From the NCBI GenBank assembly GCA_046496815.1, contig JAWOGN010000271.1, positions 1 through 25,741 of the forward strand: DNA of 25,741 nucleotides, read 5' to 3'. Positions 1 through 8,110 of this stretch are shown in pieces (the stretch's first letter is position 1; every line of letters starts with the position of its first letter). A model generated the notes under the pieces. That model saw only the letters and a program-made list of their open reading frames with translations, did not search any database and had not been told where the DNA came from. Source of the stretch: JAWOGN01 sp046496815. Lineage in GTDB: Bacteria > Desulfobacterota > DSM-4660 > Desulfatiglandales > Desulfatiglandaceae. A program made the position numbers and the translations under genes.

Positions 1-668
1 CTGTCTTCAAAATCAGTCTCAAACTCCGTTTTTTCTCCCTTTCGAAGACCCAGCAGGGCTTCCTCGAATTTGGGATGAAAACTGTTGCCTCCGACTTTGA
101 GAAGAAAATTTGAGGCTTGAATTCCTTCCAGAGGTTGACCGTCGTCAAACCCTTCGTAATCGATGACCGCATGATCACCCTTTCGGATCGGCCTGTCGGG
201 GTCGTCAACCGAGACGAAGGCGGCATGGGACTTTCTGATTTCTTCGAGCTGATTTTGGACATCCTCATCCGTGACGACGTGCGCTTCTTTTTCGACTTCG
301 AGTCCCAAATAGGTTCCCAGCTCGAATTGAGGGCGAACCTCTAACAGGGCGGAATACTTAAAATTCTGTCCCTGCTTAAGTGTCTCTTTCTCAAGAAACG
401 GCGCACCCAATGGAAAAGTTCCGTTCTCCTCTAAAGCCTTCGGCAGGGTTTCATTGATGAGTTCTTTCGCCACATCCTCCGCCACCTGGGTCCCGATGTG
501 ACGTTCAAGGATTTTCCTCGGCACCTTGCCTGGTCTGAATCCCGGTATTCGGATCTGCTTGCCGGCTTTTCTGAAGGCCGCGTCGAATCGGTTGTCAACT
601 TCCAGCGGCTCAATTTCAACCGATATTTTTTTCTTGACGGCGCTGATATCTTCTACGCTGGTTTTCAT
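1..668 (-). CDS. tig: Trigger factor, N-terminal part (truncated by window edge)
   Basis: This is a ribosome-associated chaperone and peptidyl-prolyl isomerase that binds nascent chains at the exit tunnel. About 222 codons are visible on the minus strand from ATG at 668, and the C-terminus lies outside the window. The ribosome-docking signature GFRPGKVP is at residues 43-50 of the tail-binding domain. It is followed by the start of the FKBP-like domain (KGDHAVIDYEGF, around residue 170). A TGAGGA Shine-Dalgarno lies just upstream of the start (674-679 on the plus strand). The family is usually 430-450 residues, so about half is present. The next upstream gene, beyond element A, is tRNA-Leu in the same orientation; no strong promoter was recognised in between. 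Confidence 0.95.
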   Translation of the reverse strand, partial: MKTSVEDISAVKKKISVEIEPLEVDNRFDAAFRKAGKQIRIPGFRPGKVPRKILERHIGTQVAEDVAKELINETLPKALEENGTFPLGAPFLEKETLKQGQNFKYSALLEVRPQFELGTYLGLEVEKEAHVVTDEDVQNQLEEIRKSHAAFVSVDDPDRPIRKGDHAVIDYEGFDDGQPLEGIQASNFLLKVGGNSFHPKFEEALLGLRKGEKTEFETDFED

Positions 669-804
669 GTTTTTCCTCACCCGGTAATTCAAATCAAAAC
701 GCGCTCGCACCGACGGGTCATCGTGCAGGAGGATCGTAAAAAGCAAAATCCAATTTAACGAGACTTAACCGATAAAATGCTAACAATGATTCGTTAAATT
801 TCAA
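669..804. other. tig upstream region with a perfect 10-bp inverted repeat
   Basis: This non-coding stretch between tig and element A contains AATTTAACGA at 752-761 and its exact complement at 791-800, separated by 29 bases. It could be an operator or a relic of another small element. No convincing -35/-10 pair for tig was assigned. The right arm overlaps the left copy of the 8-bp duplication flanking element A (797-804). Confidence 0.45.
797..804 (+). repeat. Target-site duplication of element A, left copy
   Basis: AATTTCAA here is repeated exactly at 1053-1060, abutting both ends of element A. Confidence 0.75.
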
Positions 805-1052
805 GTAAGGGTTCACAGGTTCCGGGTTTCCCGATGAAATCGGGATTCAAGGTTGGGGACAAAGACAGAATGGACGACCCCAAAACCTGCCGAAGCAGGC
901 TGTCTTCGCTGAATAGGTTCCCATGGACCCCTGGTTTTCATGGGGCAACGCAAAGAACGGGGTTGTCATAAGACAATCCGCCTCCAACGTCGAATCCGGG
1001 GGGCAGAAATGAAACCCTGAACCTCTGAACCTTTGAACCCGTGAACGGTTAC
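805..1052. mobile_element. MITE-like element A (248 bp, 8-bp target duplication)
   Basis: This non-coding element has imperfect terminal inverted repeats: GTAAGGGTTCACAGGTTC at the left end and GTAACCGTTCACGGGTTC on the complement of the right end (15 of 18 identical). It is bracketed by an exact 8-bp direct repeat, AATTTCAA, at 797-804 and 1053-1060. The interior has a CCTGC-CGAA-GCAGG hairpin (near 887-900), a 7-bp TCCCGAT/ATCGGGA hairpin (829-845), and near-octamer repeats of the form NTGAACCY toward the right end. Two blocks are shared exactly with element B: 29 bp (826-854 = 8133-8161) and 25 bp in inverse orientation (1028-1052 versus 8111-8135). No transposase is present, so it would need one in trans. 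Confidence 0.8.
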
Positions 1053-1060
1053 AATTTCAA

Positions 1061-1238
1061 GGGATCGCCGCAGGGCTCTGGGATTTTCTCCGGACAATTC
1101 CTGACCCGGAAGTTTCCGGCTTATTTTGCATTTCAAACGATCCACGCATTTGAAATTGCGGCAGGGCAAACGACTCAGGTTTTCAGCACCCGTTTTTCCC
1201 CGTGCGGCGGATCGTAAAGGCGTTGCGGATTTCGATGG
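1061..1238. other. Spacer between element A and tRNA-Leu, small dyads only
   Basis: No gene is supported here. Two small dyads are visible: CCGGAA-gt-TTCCGG at 1106-1119, and ATTTCAAA (1130-1137) with its complement at 1149-1156. Neither has a T tract in the tRNA-Leu direction, so neither is a convincing intrinsic terminator. Confidence 0.4.
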
Positions 1239-1324
1239 TGGTGCGAGAGAGGGGAATCGAACCCCTACACCTTTCGGGTACTGGATCCTAAATCCAGCGC
1301 GTCTACCAGTTCCGCCACTCTCGC
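1239..1324 (-). tRNA. tRNA-Leu (anticodon UAG), CCA encoded
   Basis: On the minus strand the acceptor stem GCGAGAG (1318-1324) pairs with CTCTCGC (1243-1249). The anticodon stem CTGGA/TCCAG encloses the loop TTTAGGA, giving anticodon UAG, which reads CUN leucine codons. The long class II variable arm (TACCCGAAAGGTGT) is as expected for leucine, and the T arm has GTTCGATTC. The discriminator base is A and CCA is encoded (1239-1241). Length is 83 nt without CCA. Confidence 0.97.
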
Positions 1325-1349
1325 AATAATTCTGCATCCGATGGGTATC

Positions 1350-1378
1350 ATGATTCATGATTCCTTGGATTGTGTCAA
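1350..1378 (-). promoter_or_regulatory. Candidate sigma70 promoter of tRNA-Leu
   Basis: A perfect minus-strand -35 TTGACA lies at 1373-1378. A 17-bp spacer leads to a weak -10 AATCAT at 1350-1355. The distance to the tRNA 5' end at 1324 fits a short leader. The -35 is convincing and the -10 is not. Confidence 0.4.
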
Positions 1379-1447
1379 GGGTTTAAGGAGAAAGGGGCTC
1401 CAACCGCCGTCTCGCTTTGATAAAGATCTCCCCGGGACAAAGCACGT

Positions 1448-2179
1448 TCAGGGAGACAAGAACTTGTGGTCGTATTCGTTCGCGAAGCGTTTCACGAGGC
1501 CCTCATCCGCGAAGCTGTAATAGGTGTTGTGCCCGATGACGATGTGGTCGAGAACCTGAATGGTGAGAAGCTTCGCGGCCCACACGAGCTGTCGCGTGAG
1601 CTGCCGATCTTCAGGAGAGGGTGTGGGATCGCCGGAAGGGTGGTTGTGCACGAATACGAGGGCGGCCGCACTCTTTTCAAGGGCAAGCGTCATAATGTCG
1701 CGCGGATAGACCGCACTTCCGGTCAGAGTGCCCAGGAAAACATCCTGATCGAAAATCAACTCATTTTTACGATTTAGGAAAAGGGCCTTGAACACTTCCC
1801 GCTTGAGGTCCCGCATCGTATGGAAAAGGTAGTCGAACACGGCCCGAGAGGAGCCAAAAAATGGTTTTCCGTCTGCGCGATCTTTGAGGTATCTGGCGGC
1901 AACCTGATGGACAAATTTGAGATACAAGGCGTTCTTGGGGCCGATCCCCTTGATGTCGGTCAACTTCTCCTTGGGTGCGGACAAGACCCCGGAAAAGCTT
2001 CCAAAGCGATTCAGCGCCTCCCGGGCCTGTACTTTAAGGTCACCTCTGGGGGTCCCCAATGTGAGCAGAAACTCCACCACCTCTTCATCTGAGAATCTTT
2101 CCAGACCGCCGTTCTGAAACTTCATTCTTAGGCGCTCGCGGTGTCCCACGCCTCTTTTCTGCCAGTTCTCTTTGTCCAT
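1448..2179 (-). CDS. radC: RadC-family JAMM/MPN+ protein
   Basis: This is a 243-residue RadC family protein. The N-terminal half carries a helix-hairpin-helix (LTDIKGIGPKNA, residues 73-84). The C-terminal JAMM/MPN+ metalloprotease-like fold has the zinc signature HNHPSGDP at 178-185 and the aspartate in SPED at 191. An AAGGA Shine-Dalgarno precedes ATG at 2179. The family was named for a presumed DNA-repair role that has been questioned, and its biochemical activity is unsettled. The gene stands alone: tRNA-Leu follows on the same strand and the 2511-8036 operon diverges upstream. The length is normal (220-245) and all metal ligands are present. Confidence 0.95.
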   Translation of the reverse strand: MDKENWQKRGVGHRERLRMKFQNGGLERFSDEEVVEFLLTLGTPRGDLKVQAREALNRFGSFSGVLSAPKEKLTDIKGIGPKNALYLKFVHQVAARYLKDRADGKPFFGSSRAVFDYLFHTMRDLKREVFKALFLNRKNELIFDQDVFLGTLTGSAVYPRDIMTLALEKSAAALVFVHNHPSGDPTPSPEDRQLTRQLVWAAKLLTIQVLDHIVIGHNTYYSFADEGLVKRFANEYDHKFLSP

Positions 2180-2510
2180 ATCCGGTATCCTTCATGTCGG
2201 TTTTTTGTAGATAACAGGACGTGCGAACGCAACACGGAAATGCGGAATATTACCAAAGCCCTCGGAAAAATCAAGGAGGCGTGTGTCAAATTTTCCGGTT
2301 CATGCGACACAAGGGAACCCCCAAACGGATCGGATCGGATACCTGTGCGGGGCTTGTCGAATTGGGGGCTGCGGAAAAGATATTGCCGGGATGAAACGCA
2401 CTATGCTAAGATACAAAATCTGAATTGATTTGAACGTATGAAACGAATCTCCGGATCGGGCCATATGCCACCCCTATACTCGAAAAGGGAAAGAGGGAAC
2501 TTCAACGATT
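2180..2510. other. Divergent intergenic region between radC and the PLC-mutL operon
   Basis: These 331 bases hold no supported gene. They should contain the divergent promoters for radC and for the plus-strand operon. A tandem GGATC-type run (ggatcggatcggata) lies near 2326-2341, and a candidate promoter for the plus-strand operon is listed separately. Confidence 0.4.
2383..2412 (+). promoter_or_regulatory. Candidate promoter of the PLC-mutL-miaA operon
   Basis: TTGCCG (2383-2388) is followed after 18 bp by TAAGAT (2407-2412), about 100 nt upstream of the first start codon. The match to sigma70 consensus is moderate. Confidence 0.35.
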
Positions 2511-3368
2511 ATGCTTTTTTTAAGGTTTGCCGTATTTTTTGTTGCGTATATGTTGGTCCAGCTTCTTTGGGCAAAAAGCGCGTCGGCGTGGGGGCCGGGT
2601 GTTCACACGGTGACTGCGTTGAGCGTGCTGGATGATGTTCGACTGCTCTTGCCCTCCGTGGCGCGAACGCTCACGACGTTTCCCCTTCAGTACCTCTACG
2701 GATGTCTTTCCGCAGATTTTTTTATCGGCAAGACAAAAAAGACCCGCACCCGACACCTCCACAATTGGGAAGGGGGCTTTACATTGCTCAGAGGTGCGAG
2801 TGAGGAATGGGAGGTGGCCTATGCCTATGGATTCCTTTCGCATCTGGCGGCGGATGTGATCGCCCATAATCTCTTTATTCCAAACCTGATTCGGGCGTTT
2901 CCCGTCCGGAGCAGAATGGGACATCTCTACTGGGAGATGAAGGCCGACTACCTGGTCGGACCGGAGTACATAAGGACCGCCAGAGAAGTGCTGGCCATGG
3001 ACCATCACGGGTGCGACGGCCTACTCAAGGGGGCGGCGGGACAAGCGAAAAACGGACTGAAAGCGAAGAAGCATGTCTTTACCCAGTCCGTGAAACTCTC
3101 CGACTATGTTTACGCGACGCACCCGATGCTTTTCAGAAGCAAGCGGGTCCGCTGGCAGGGTTTTCACGGGTATCTTGCCTATATGCTGGAGCTGTCGTGT
3201 CGGGTTGTAAAAGAATTCATGAGACATCCTGAGACATCCGGCTGCCTGGTATATGACCCCATGGGAAGGCGAAACTTGCTGAAAGCAAAACGGCAAAGGC
3301 TTTCCATGGGAGTGTTCAACCGTCGCCGTCCCATCAAGGCGTTCACTCTCGATCCGGATCTGCTTTGA
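2511..3368 (+). CDS. Exported zinc-dependent phospholipase C-like protein
   Basis: This 285-residue protein begins with a hydrophobic signal peptide (residues 4-20) that would be cut after ASA, exposing Trp27 as the mature N-terminus. That matches the zinc-dependent phospholipase C / S1-P1 nuclease fold, where an N-terminal Trp is a zinc ligand. Further candidate ligands are visible in order: H32 (GVH), D69 (SADFF), H84 (HLHNW), H111 and D115 (LSHLAAD), H119, H138, and E142 (YWEMKAD). The first half therefore looks catalytically intact; the C-terminal 130 residues are not recognised. The substrate cannot be read from sequence. It starts the operon, and its stop lies 2 nt before the mutL ATG, which implies translational coupling with an otherwise unrelated gene. 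Confidence 0.8.
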   Translation: MLFLRFAVFFVAYMLVQLLWAKSASAWGPGVHTVTALSVLDDVRLLLPSVARTLTTFPLQYLYGCLSADFFIGKTKKTRTRHLHNWEGGFTLLRGASEEWEVAYAYGFLSHLAADVIAHNLFIPNLIRAFPVRSRMGHLYWEMKADYLVGPEYIRTAREVLAMDHHGCDGLLKGAAGQAKNGLKAKKHVFTQSVKLSDYVYATHPMLFRSKRVRWQGFHGYLAYMLELSCRVVKEFMRHPETSGCLVYDPMGRRNLLKAKRQRLSMGVFNRRRPIKAFTLDPDLL

Positions 3369-3370
3369 CT

Positions 3371-5092
3371 ATGAATGCAATTCGGATTCTTTCAGAGAAC
3401 GTGGCTTCCCAGATTGCGGCCGGAGAGGTCATCGACCGGCCCGCTTCGGTGGTAAGAGAACTCATCGATAACAGCATTGATGCCGGTGCGGATCGAATAG
3501 CCGTTGAGATTGAAAACGGCGGAAAGGGTCTGATCAAGGTCAACGACAACGGTGTGGGCATGTCCCGGGATGATCTGCTTTTGTGTGTGGAAAGGCACGC
3601 CACAAGCAAGATAGAGACGGCATCCGATCTTTTTTCCGTGAAATCCTTCGGGTTCAGGGGAGAGGCGCTGCCGAGCATTGCGTCCGTATCCCGAACCGAG
3701 ATCGTTACACGACCTCACGATCAGTTGGTGGGTCACCGGCTGAAGATTTCCGGCGGTAAACTGATCGCCATCGAGGCGGCGGGGTGCCCCGACGGCACGA
3801 TAATTGCGGTGAAAGACCTCTTCTATAACATTCCCGCACGGCGGAAGTTCCTGCGTGCCGCGCGAACCGAGACCGACCATGTCATCGACGTCTTTTCTCG
3901 CGCCGCTTTAGCGTTTCCGGACGTTGGTTTCAAATTGGCGGACGCAAAAAAATCGATCCTGAATCTTCCCCCGTCGGACCAGCCCCTACACCGGTTGCAC
4001 GCCTTGATGGGTCGAAAGGTTGCCGAGTCCATGATCGAAGCACGTGAGGAAGGCGTTTCTTTAAGGATCACCGCCTATCTGGCACCGGCGGAAATGAGCA
4101 GAACCAGAGGAGATCGCGTGTTCGTGTATGTGAACCGTCGACACATCCGGGATCGACTGGTAACCAAAGCCATCCTGGAGGGCTACCGACAGCGACTCAT
4201 GAAAGGGCAATATCCCCAGGCGGTTGTTTTTATCGAAACAGATCCTGCGCAGGTGGATGTCAACGTGCACCCGACCAAACAGGAGGTGCGATTTCACAAC
4301 AGTCGAGCTGTTTTCCAGACCATCGTTTCCTGTATTGAGAAGGCTTTGAGCCGGCGGACCCCTGCCGACATCGGCCTTGAGCCGCTGCTCAGGAAAGAGA
4401 ACGTCTATCAAGGGGAAATCTCCCCTTTTGCCGCCGAGCCGGCGTGGCACTATGCGGAAGCGGCTCGAAGTCCCACACCCCTTGTGGAGTCCGAGGCTTC
4501 TGAACCGCCCTTGCTGCGAGAAGGTCCCCAAATCATTGGTCAGCTGGGAAATACCTACATCTTGTGTCAAATGGAAGATGGGCTTCTCATGGTCGATCAG
4601 CATGCGGCGCATGAAAGAATCGTCTATGAAAGCCTAAAAAAGGGTCTCAAGCGCTCACGAATCGAAATCCAAGCGCTGCTGATCCCCTACAAGCTGGAAC
4701 TCAGCAAGAAAGAGCGGGGGTTCGTTCATGAGAAAAGCGAACAGTTGAAACGATTCGGAATCGAACTGGAGCATTTCGGAGGAAACACGTTCCTGTTGAG
4801 ATCGGTGCCGGCGATTTTGGGAGAGGTTGAATGGGAGTCTTTTCTTTCGGAACTCATCGCAGAACTGATGGATGACACGGCGGCGGCGGAGGGCTTTTCG
4901 GATAACGTTTTGAAGGTGATGGCGTGTCACGGTGCCATCCGGGCGGGACACCGGATGAGTCGAGAGGAAATCGGGCACCTCATGAGCCGGTTGAACGAAA
5001 CGGAGGTCCCCACAAACTGCCCGCATGGAAGACCCATTTTCAAACGTTTCACCTATTATGAAATCGAGAAAATGTTTAAACGGGTGGTGTAG
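3371..5092 (+). CDS. mutL: DNA mismatch repair protein MutL, endonuclease type
   Basis: This is the MutL of the mismatch-repair system that links MutS recognition to strand incision. The N-terminal GHKL ATPase has E30 and N34 in ELIDNSIDAGA, DNGVGM at 59-64 and GFRGEAL at 94-100. The C-terminal part has the metal-dependent endonuclease motif DQHA(X)2E(X)4E at 409-420, plus ACHGAIR and CPHGRP near the C-terminus, the companion motifs of nicking MutL proteins. It should therefore nick DNA itself, unlike E. coli MutL. Length is 573 residues. The ATG at 3371 was chosen over an in-frame TTG at 3365 because it gives the conserved N-terminus MNAIRILSENVASQIAAGEV; the preceding stop is 2 nt away. Confidence 0.97.
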   Translation: MNAIRILSENVASQIAAGEVIDRPASVVRELIDNSIDAGADRIAVEIENGGKGLIKVNDNGVGMSRDDLLLCVERHATSKIETASDLFSVKSFGFRGEALPSIASVSRTEIVTRPHDQLVGHRLKISGGKLIAIEAAGCPDGTIIAVKDLFYNIPARRKFLRAARTETDHVIDVFSRAALAFPDVGFKLADAKKSILNLPPSDQPLHRLHALMGRKVAESMIEAREEGVSLRITAYLAPAEMSRTRGDRVFVYVNRRHIRDRLVTKAILEGYRQRLMKGQYPQAVVFIETDPAQVDVNVHPTKQEVRFHNSRAVFQTIVSCIEKALSRRTPADIGLEPLLRKENVYQGEISPFAAEPAWHYAEAARSPTPLVESEASEPPLLREGPQIIGQLGNTYILCQMEDGLLMVDQHAAHERIVYESLKKGLKRSRIEIQALLIPYKLELSKKERGFVHEKSEQLKRFGIELEHFGGNTFLLRSVPAILGEVEWESFLSELIAELMDDTAAAEGFSDNVLKVMACHGAIRAGHRMSREEIGHLMSRLNETEVPTNCPHGRPIFKRFTYYEIEKMFKRVV

Positions 5093-5109
5093 TGTTTATC
5101 GTATAAACA
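5093..5109. repeat. Perfect 7-bp dyad immediately after mutL
   Basis: TGTTTAT and ATAAACA flank a 3-base CGT centre, starting at the base after the mutL stop codon. There is no T tract, so it is not an intrinsic terminator. It may be an operator-like dyad or an mRNA hairpin between mutL and miaA. Confidence 0.5.
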
Positions 5110-5138
5110 TGCGGCTTGGTTTGCCGGGTGGGGCTTGA

Positions 5139-6071
5139 ATGGAACGTATGGGGGAGAACGGAAGACCCAAAGCCGTCGTGATCGCAGGCCCCACTGCAAG
5201 CGGAAAGACCGGACTGAGCGTAGACCTTGCATCGGCTCTGGGAGGCGAAATCGTAAATGCCGATGCCATGCAGGTTTATCGAGGCATGGATGTCGGGACC
5301 GCAAAGCCGACCGCGCATGAACAAAAAGGCGTACCGCACCATCTTCTGGATGTGGTGGATCCCGATGAGGAATTCAATGCCGCGATTTACCGATCGATGG
5401 CCCTGCCTCGCATCAGGGAGATCTCATCCAAAGGAACCCCCTGTTTCGTGGTGGGCGGCTCCGGACTCTACATCAAGAGCCTTTTGGGCGGGCTTTTTGC
5501 GTGTCCGCCCAGCGATTCCGCATTGAGAGAAGCTCTGCGGCGGGAATTCGAGGACCTGGAGAATAAAGAACTCCATGAGAGATTGAATCAACTTGATCCG
5601 GAATCCGCCGGCAAAATTCATCCCAATGACCGTCTGAGAATCATTCGAGCTTTTGAAATCGTCCGGCTGACCCATCGGCTCCCGTCGGATCTCGGCAGCG
5701 AGCACGGTTTCACCGACAGAGCGCTGAACGCGCTGACGCTTTGTTTGGATGTGGACAGGGAATTGCTTTATCGTCGTATCAATGCGCGGACCGTGTCGAT
5801 GGTGGAAAGCGGATTGAAGGAAGAAACCGAAGCGCTATTGAGACAAGGCTATTCTCCCGACCTCAAACCCATGAAGGCTATCGGTTATCGGCACATGATC
5901 CGGTATCTCAAGGGACAGGTTTCCTTGGAAGAAACGATTCATACTATGCAACGCGACACGCGGAGATACGCAAAACGCCAACTGACATGGTTTCGAACGG
6001 ATCCGGGGGCCGTATGGGTCGCTCCCGAAAATTTCGATTTTATTTTGCAAACGATCAGACATTTGTATTAA
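5139..6071 (+). CDS. miaA: tRNA dimethylallyltransferase
   Basis: MiaA transfers the dimethylallyl group of DMAPP to N6 of A37 in tRNAs reading UNN codons. The 310-residue protein has the P-loop GPTASGKT at 17-24, the substrate segment DAMQVYRGMDVGTAKPT (from about residue 42) and PHHLLDVVDPDE. A C-terminal basic segment (RDTRRYAKRQLTWFR) is typical of the family. ATG at 5139 is used; ATG 5148 is a possible alternative that would remove three residues before the conserved region. It lies 46 bp after mutL. The mutL-miaA adjacency is widely conserved in bacteria. Confidence 0.96.
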   Translation: MERMGENGRPKAVVIAGPTASGKTGLSVDLASALGGEIVNADAMQVYRGMDVGTAKPTAHEQKGVPHHLLDVVDPDEEFNAAIYRSMALPRIREISSKGTPCFVVGGSGLYIKSLLGGLFACPPSDSALREALRREFEDLENKELHERLNQLDPESAGKIHPNDRLRIIRAFEIVRLTHRLPSDLGSEHGFTDRALNALTLCLDVDRELLYRRINARTVSMVESGLKEETEALLRQGYSPDLKPMKAIGYRHMIRYLKGQVSLEETIHTMQRDTRRYAKRQLTWFRTDPGAVWVAPENFDFILQTIRHLY

Positions 6072-6209
6072 CTTGATTGAGGGGTTCTAGGTTCAGCGCG
6101 GCATGCTCAAAGGAATTCGAGACTTTTGAAGTCCTCGGTCTTTTAGGTCGAAAGAACTTTGAAACGTGAGCGGCTTCAATGGGAACGCCGAATTTGGGGT
6201 AGAAATGGC

Positions 6210-7379
6210 ATGAAGAACATGGACAAAGTATCTGTTATATTTTATTTTTTTTGTTGCTGCCTTCTTGGGACATCTTTTTTCCCCGGAGACGCTTGCGCAG
6301 AACTCGAAAAAAATGAAATACTTGCCATCGGCACCGCTTCCATACGTGACGGAAATGTGGCGCAGGCAAAAGAGAACGCCATTTCGCAGGCCTTGACGAA
6401 GGGCCTGGAAAGCTATTTGGTGCACCAGCTTGGAACCGAGGGAATGGTGAACAACTTTCAACGAGTGATCTACGATATTCTGCCGCAGGCCAGAGAAAAA
6501 ATTGAAAATTTCAACATTCTTGCGGAAGATCAGGTCGAGGGGGAGTACCGGGTGCTTGTGCGACTTCGAATCAACGAGACGCTTCTCGCAAAAGGACTGG
6601 AGGACGCAGGCGTTTTGGTTTCCGAGGGCCCTCCGCTCACGGCGTTGTTTCTGGTATCGGAGTGGCGGGAAGGCGCAACCGATTACTGGTGGGGAGATCC
6701 GGAGATGCACCCTGCTTTGAGCCGCACCGAGCTTGCGTTGCATCGGGCGTTTCAGAAACGGGGTCTTCGTCCGATCAATCCGACATTGAGCGCGCCGGAC
6801 ACGACCGGTTTCCCTGAATCCCTGAGATCCGCCGAGCTGGAGGATTCAGGTGCGTTGGAATGGGGCAGGCTTTTCTCATCCGATGTTGTTTTCTTCGGTA
6901 AGATGGAGATCCTGGGTGAAAGGGAGGTCTTTTTGACGGTAAAGGCGTTTGACGTAAGCCAGGGCGTTCTCATCTCTCGCAGCATGGAATCCGAGCCGAT
7001 CGCGGTGAGATCCGAGGGGAGGCCGGGCGCCATGGATGCAATTGATCGGGTGGTGAGCCGGCTGGCCGAGCGGATGACGCCGCGTATTATTCAATACGCC
7101 GCCTCAGATCGCGCAAGCGTCCGCCAATTCGAGGTCACATTGAGAGGATTGAGCAGCTACAAGGAGTTCAGGCTCTTTAGAGATTTTCTCAGCAGAGATG
7201 TGGTGGGGGTGAAGTCCGTCAGACAGACCCGAGTCCGGAAAAACGCCATCACCATCGCGGTTGAGTTTAAAGGAGATCGAAACACTTTTTTGGAGCGTGT
7301 TCTCAGGCACGAAAACCTTCCATTTACAGTCAACTTGAAACCCGCGGAAGGGGAAGAAATATTTTTTGAAGTTATGTGA
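6210..7379 (+). CDS. Exported FlgT-like / LPP20-like protein of unknown role
   Basis: This protein has about 389 residues from ATG 6210, with GGGG at 6196-6199 as a plausible ribosome-binding site; a longer reading from 6159 would put 17 charged residues before the signal peptide. A hydrophobic Cys-rich stretch (YFFCCCLLGTSFF) and a cut after ACA suggest export. The mature N-terminus (AIGTASIRDGNVAQAKENAI) resembles the N-terminal domain of flagellar assembly protein FlgT and LPP20-type outer-membrane proteins, in which this alpha/beta unit precedes periplasmic domains. The rest is soluble and no catalytic motif was seen. It may be an outer-membrane-associated periplasmic protein. Assignment is by resemblance only, and no flagellar gene is nearby. 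Confidence 0.6.
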   Translation: MKNMDKVSVIFYFFCCCLLGTSFFPGDACAELEKNEILAIGTASIRDGNVAQAKENAISQALTKGLESYLVHQLGTEGMVNNFQRVIYDILPQAREKIENFNILAEDQVEGEYRVLVRLRINETLLAKGLEDAGVLVSEGPPLTALFLVSEWREGATDYWWGDPEMHPALSRTELALHRAFQKRGLRPINPTLSAPDTTGFPESLRSAELEDSGALEWGRLFSSDVVFFGKMEILGEREVFLTVKAFDVSQGVLISRSMESEPIAVRSEGRPGAMDAIDRVVSRLAERMTPRIIQYAASDRASVRQFEVTLRGLSSYKEFRLFRDFLSRDVVGVKSVRQTRVRKNAITIAVEFKGDRNTFLERVLRHENLPFTVNLKPAEGEEIFFEVM

Positions 7380-7487
7380 CCCGAATCGTTTCTCGGATCG
7401 GCATGTTCCAGGTCCTCAAGACCCACCCGGGATTTCAATACAAGCTGAGAAACTCAAGGACAACCGACCGGCGGCGATACAACGGCG

Positions 7488-8036
7488 ATGAGAATGACCA
7501 TTCCCAACTTGATTACGAGCATCCGAATTATCCTTGTGCCCATCTTTGTCATCTATGTCATCCAGGAGAGATTCTTTTCCGCACTGATGGTATTTATCCT
7601 GGCCGGTCTGAGCGACGGGGCGGATGGACTCGTGGCGAGGCTGTTCGATCAGAAAAGCAAACTGGGAGCCTATCTGGACCCTCTCGCCGACAAGATCCTT
7701 CTCATCGCAGCGTTCGTTGTTCTCTCCGTAAGGGGGTTTCTTCCCCCCTGGCTCACTGTTGTTGTCATCAGTCGAGATGTGCTCATCCTTCTGGGCGTAT
7801 TGATTTTGTTCCTGAGCGGGGCGGCGTTCACGGTTCGCCCATCCGTCTTGAGTAAGGTCACAACTTGCTTTCAGCTCGGGACCGTATTTGTCGTGCTTTC
7901 GAAAAGCTACATCGGGTTCTTTTCTCAGTTGAATTATCCGTTGTTTTGGATCACCGGACTTCTGACAATCAGCTCGGGCTTGCACTATATGCGGTTCTGG
8001 TTTCGGGTGATGGGTGAGGGCTCGTTGAGCGATTGA
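7488..8036 (+). CDS. pgsA: CDP-alcohol phosphatidyltransferase, PgsA-like
   Basis: This is an integral-membrane enzyme transferring the phosphatidyl group of CDP-diacylglycerol to an alcohol, most likely glycerol-3-phosphate on the route to phosphatidylglycerol. The family signature D(x)2DG(x)2AR(x)8G(x)3D(x)3D is complete: D43, D46, G47, A50, R51, G60, D64, D68. Four or more hydrophobic segments surround it (about 8-40, 69-87, 91-113, 120-140, 147-163). Length is 182 residues, as expected. ATG 7488 or 7494 could be used; the second gives the usual MTIPNLIT start. The substrate alcohol is inferred from the family, so a related cardiolipin- or inositol-type enzyme is not excluded. Confidence 0.82.
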   Translation: MRMTIPNLITSIRIILVPIFVIYVIQERFFSALMVFILAGLSDGADGLVARLFDQKSKLGAYLDPLADKILLIAAFVVLSVRGFLPPWLTVVVISRDVLILLGVLILFLSGAAFTVRPSVLSKVTTCFQLGTVFVVLSKSYIGFFSQLNYPLFWITGLLTISSGLHYMRFWFRVMGEGSLSD

Positions 8037-8077
8037 ATTTCGTCCCGGGTTTTATGAAGAAAACAGGGCAATACGGC

Positions 8078-8106
8078 TTGACATCCCAATCCTGGATTGA
8101 TAGAAA
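8078..8106 (+). promoter_or_regulatory. Promoter of tRNA-Val, now separated from its gene by element B
   Basis: A perfect -35 TTGACA (8078-8083), a 17-bp spacer and -10 TAGAAA (8101-8106) lie just upstream of element B. The -10 runs into the left target duplication. Removing element B with one duplication copy would place this promoter directly before tRNA-Val. Confidence 0.6.
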
Positions 8107-8110
8107 AAAG
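8103..8110 (+). repeat. Target-site duplication of element B, left copy
   Basis: GAAAAAAG here is repeated exactly at 8282-8289, abutting both ends of element B. Confidence 0.75.

Noticed and set aside
966..1358. A 130-codon minus-strand open frame
   Set aside because: It runs through tRNA-Leu and the end of element A, so it is not a protein gene.
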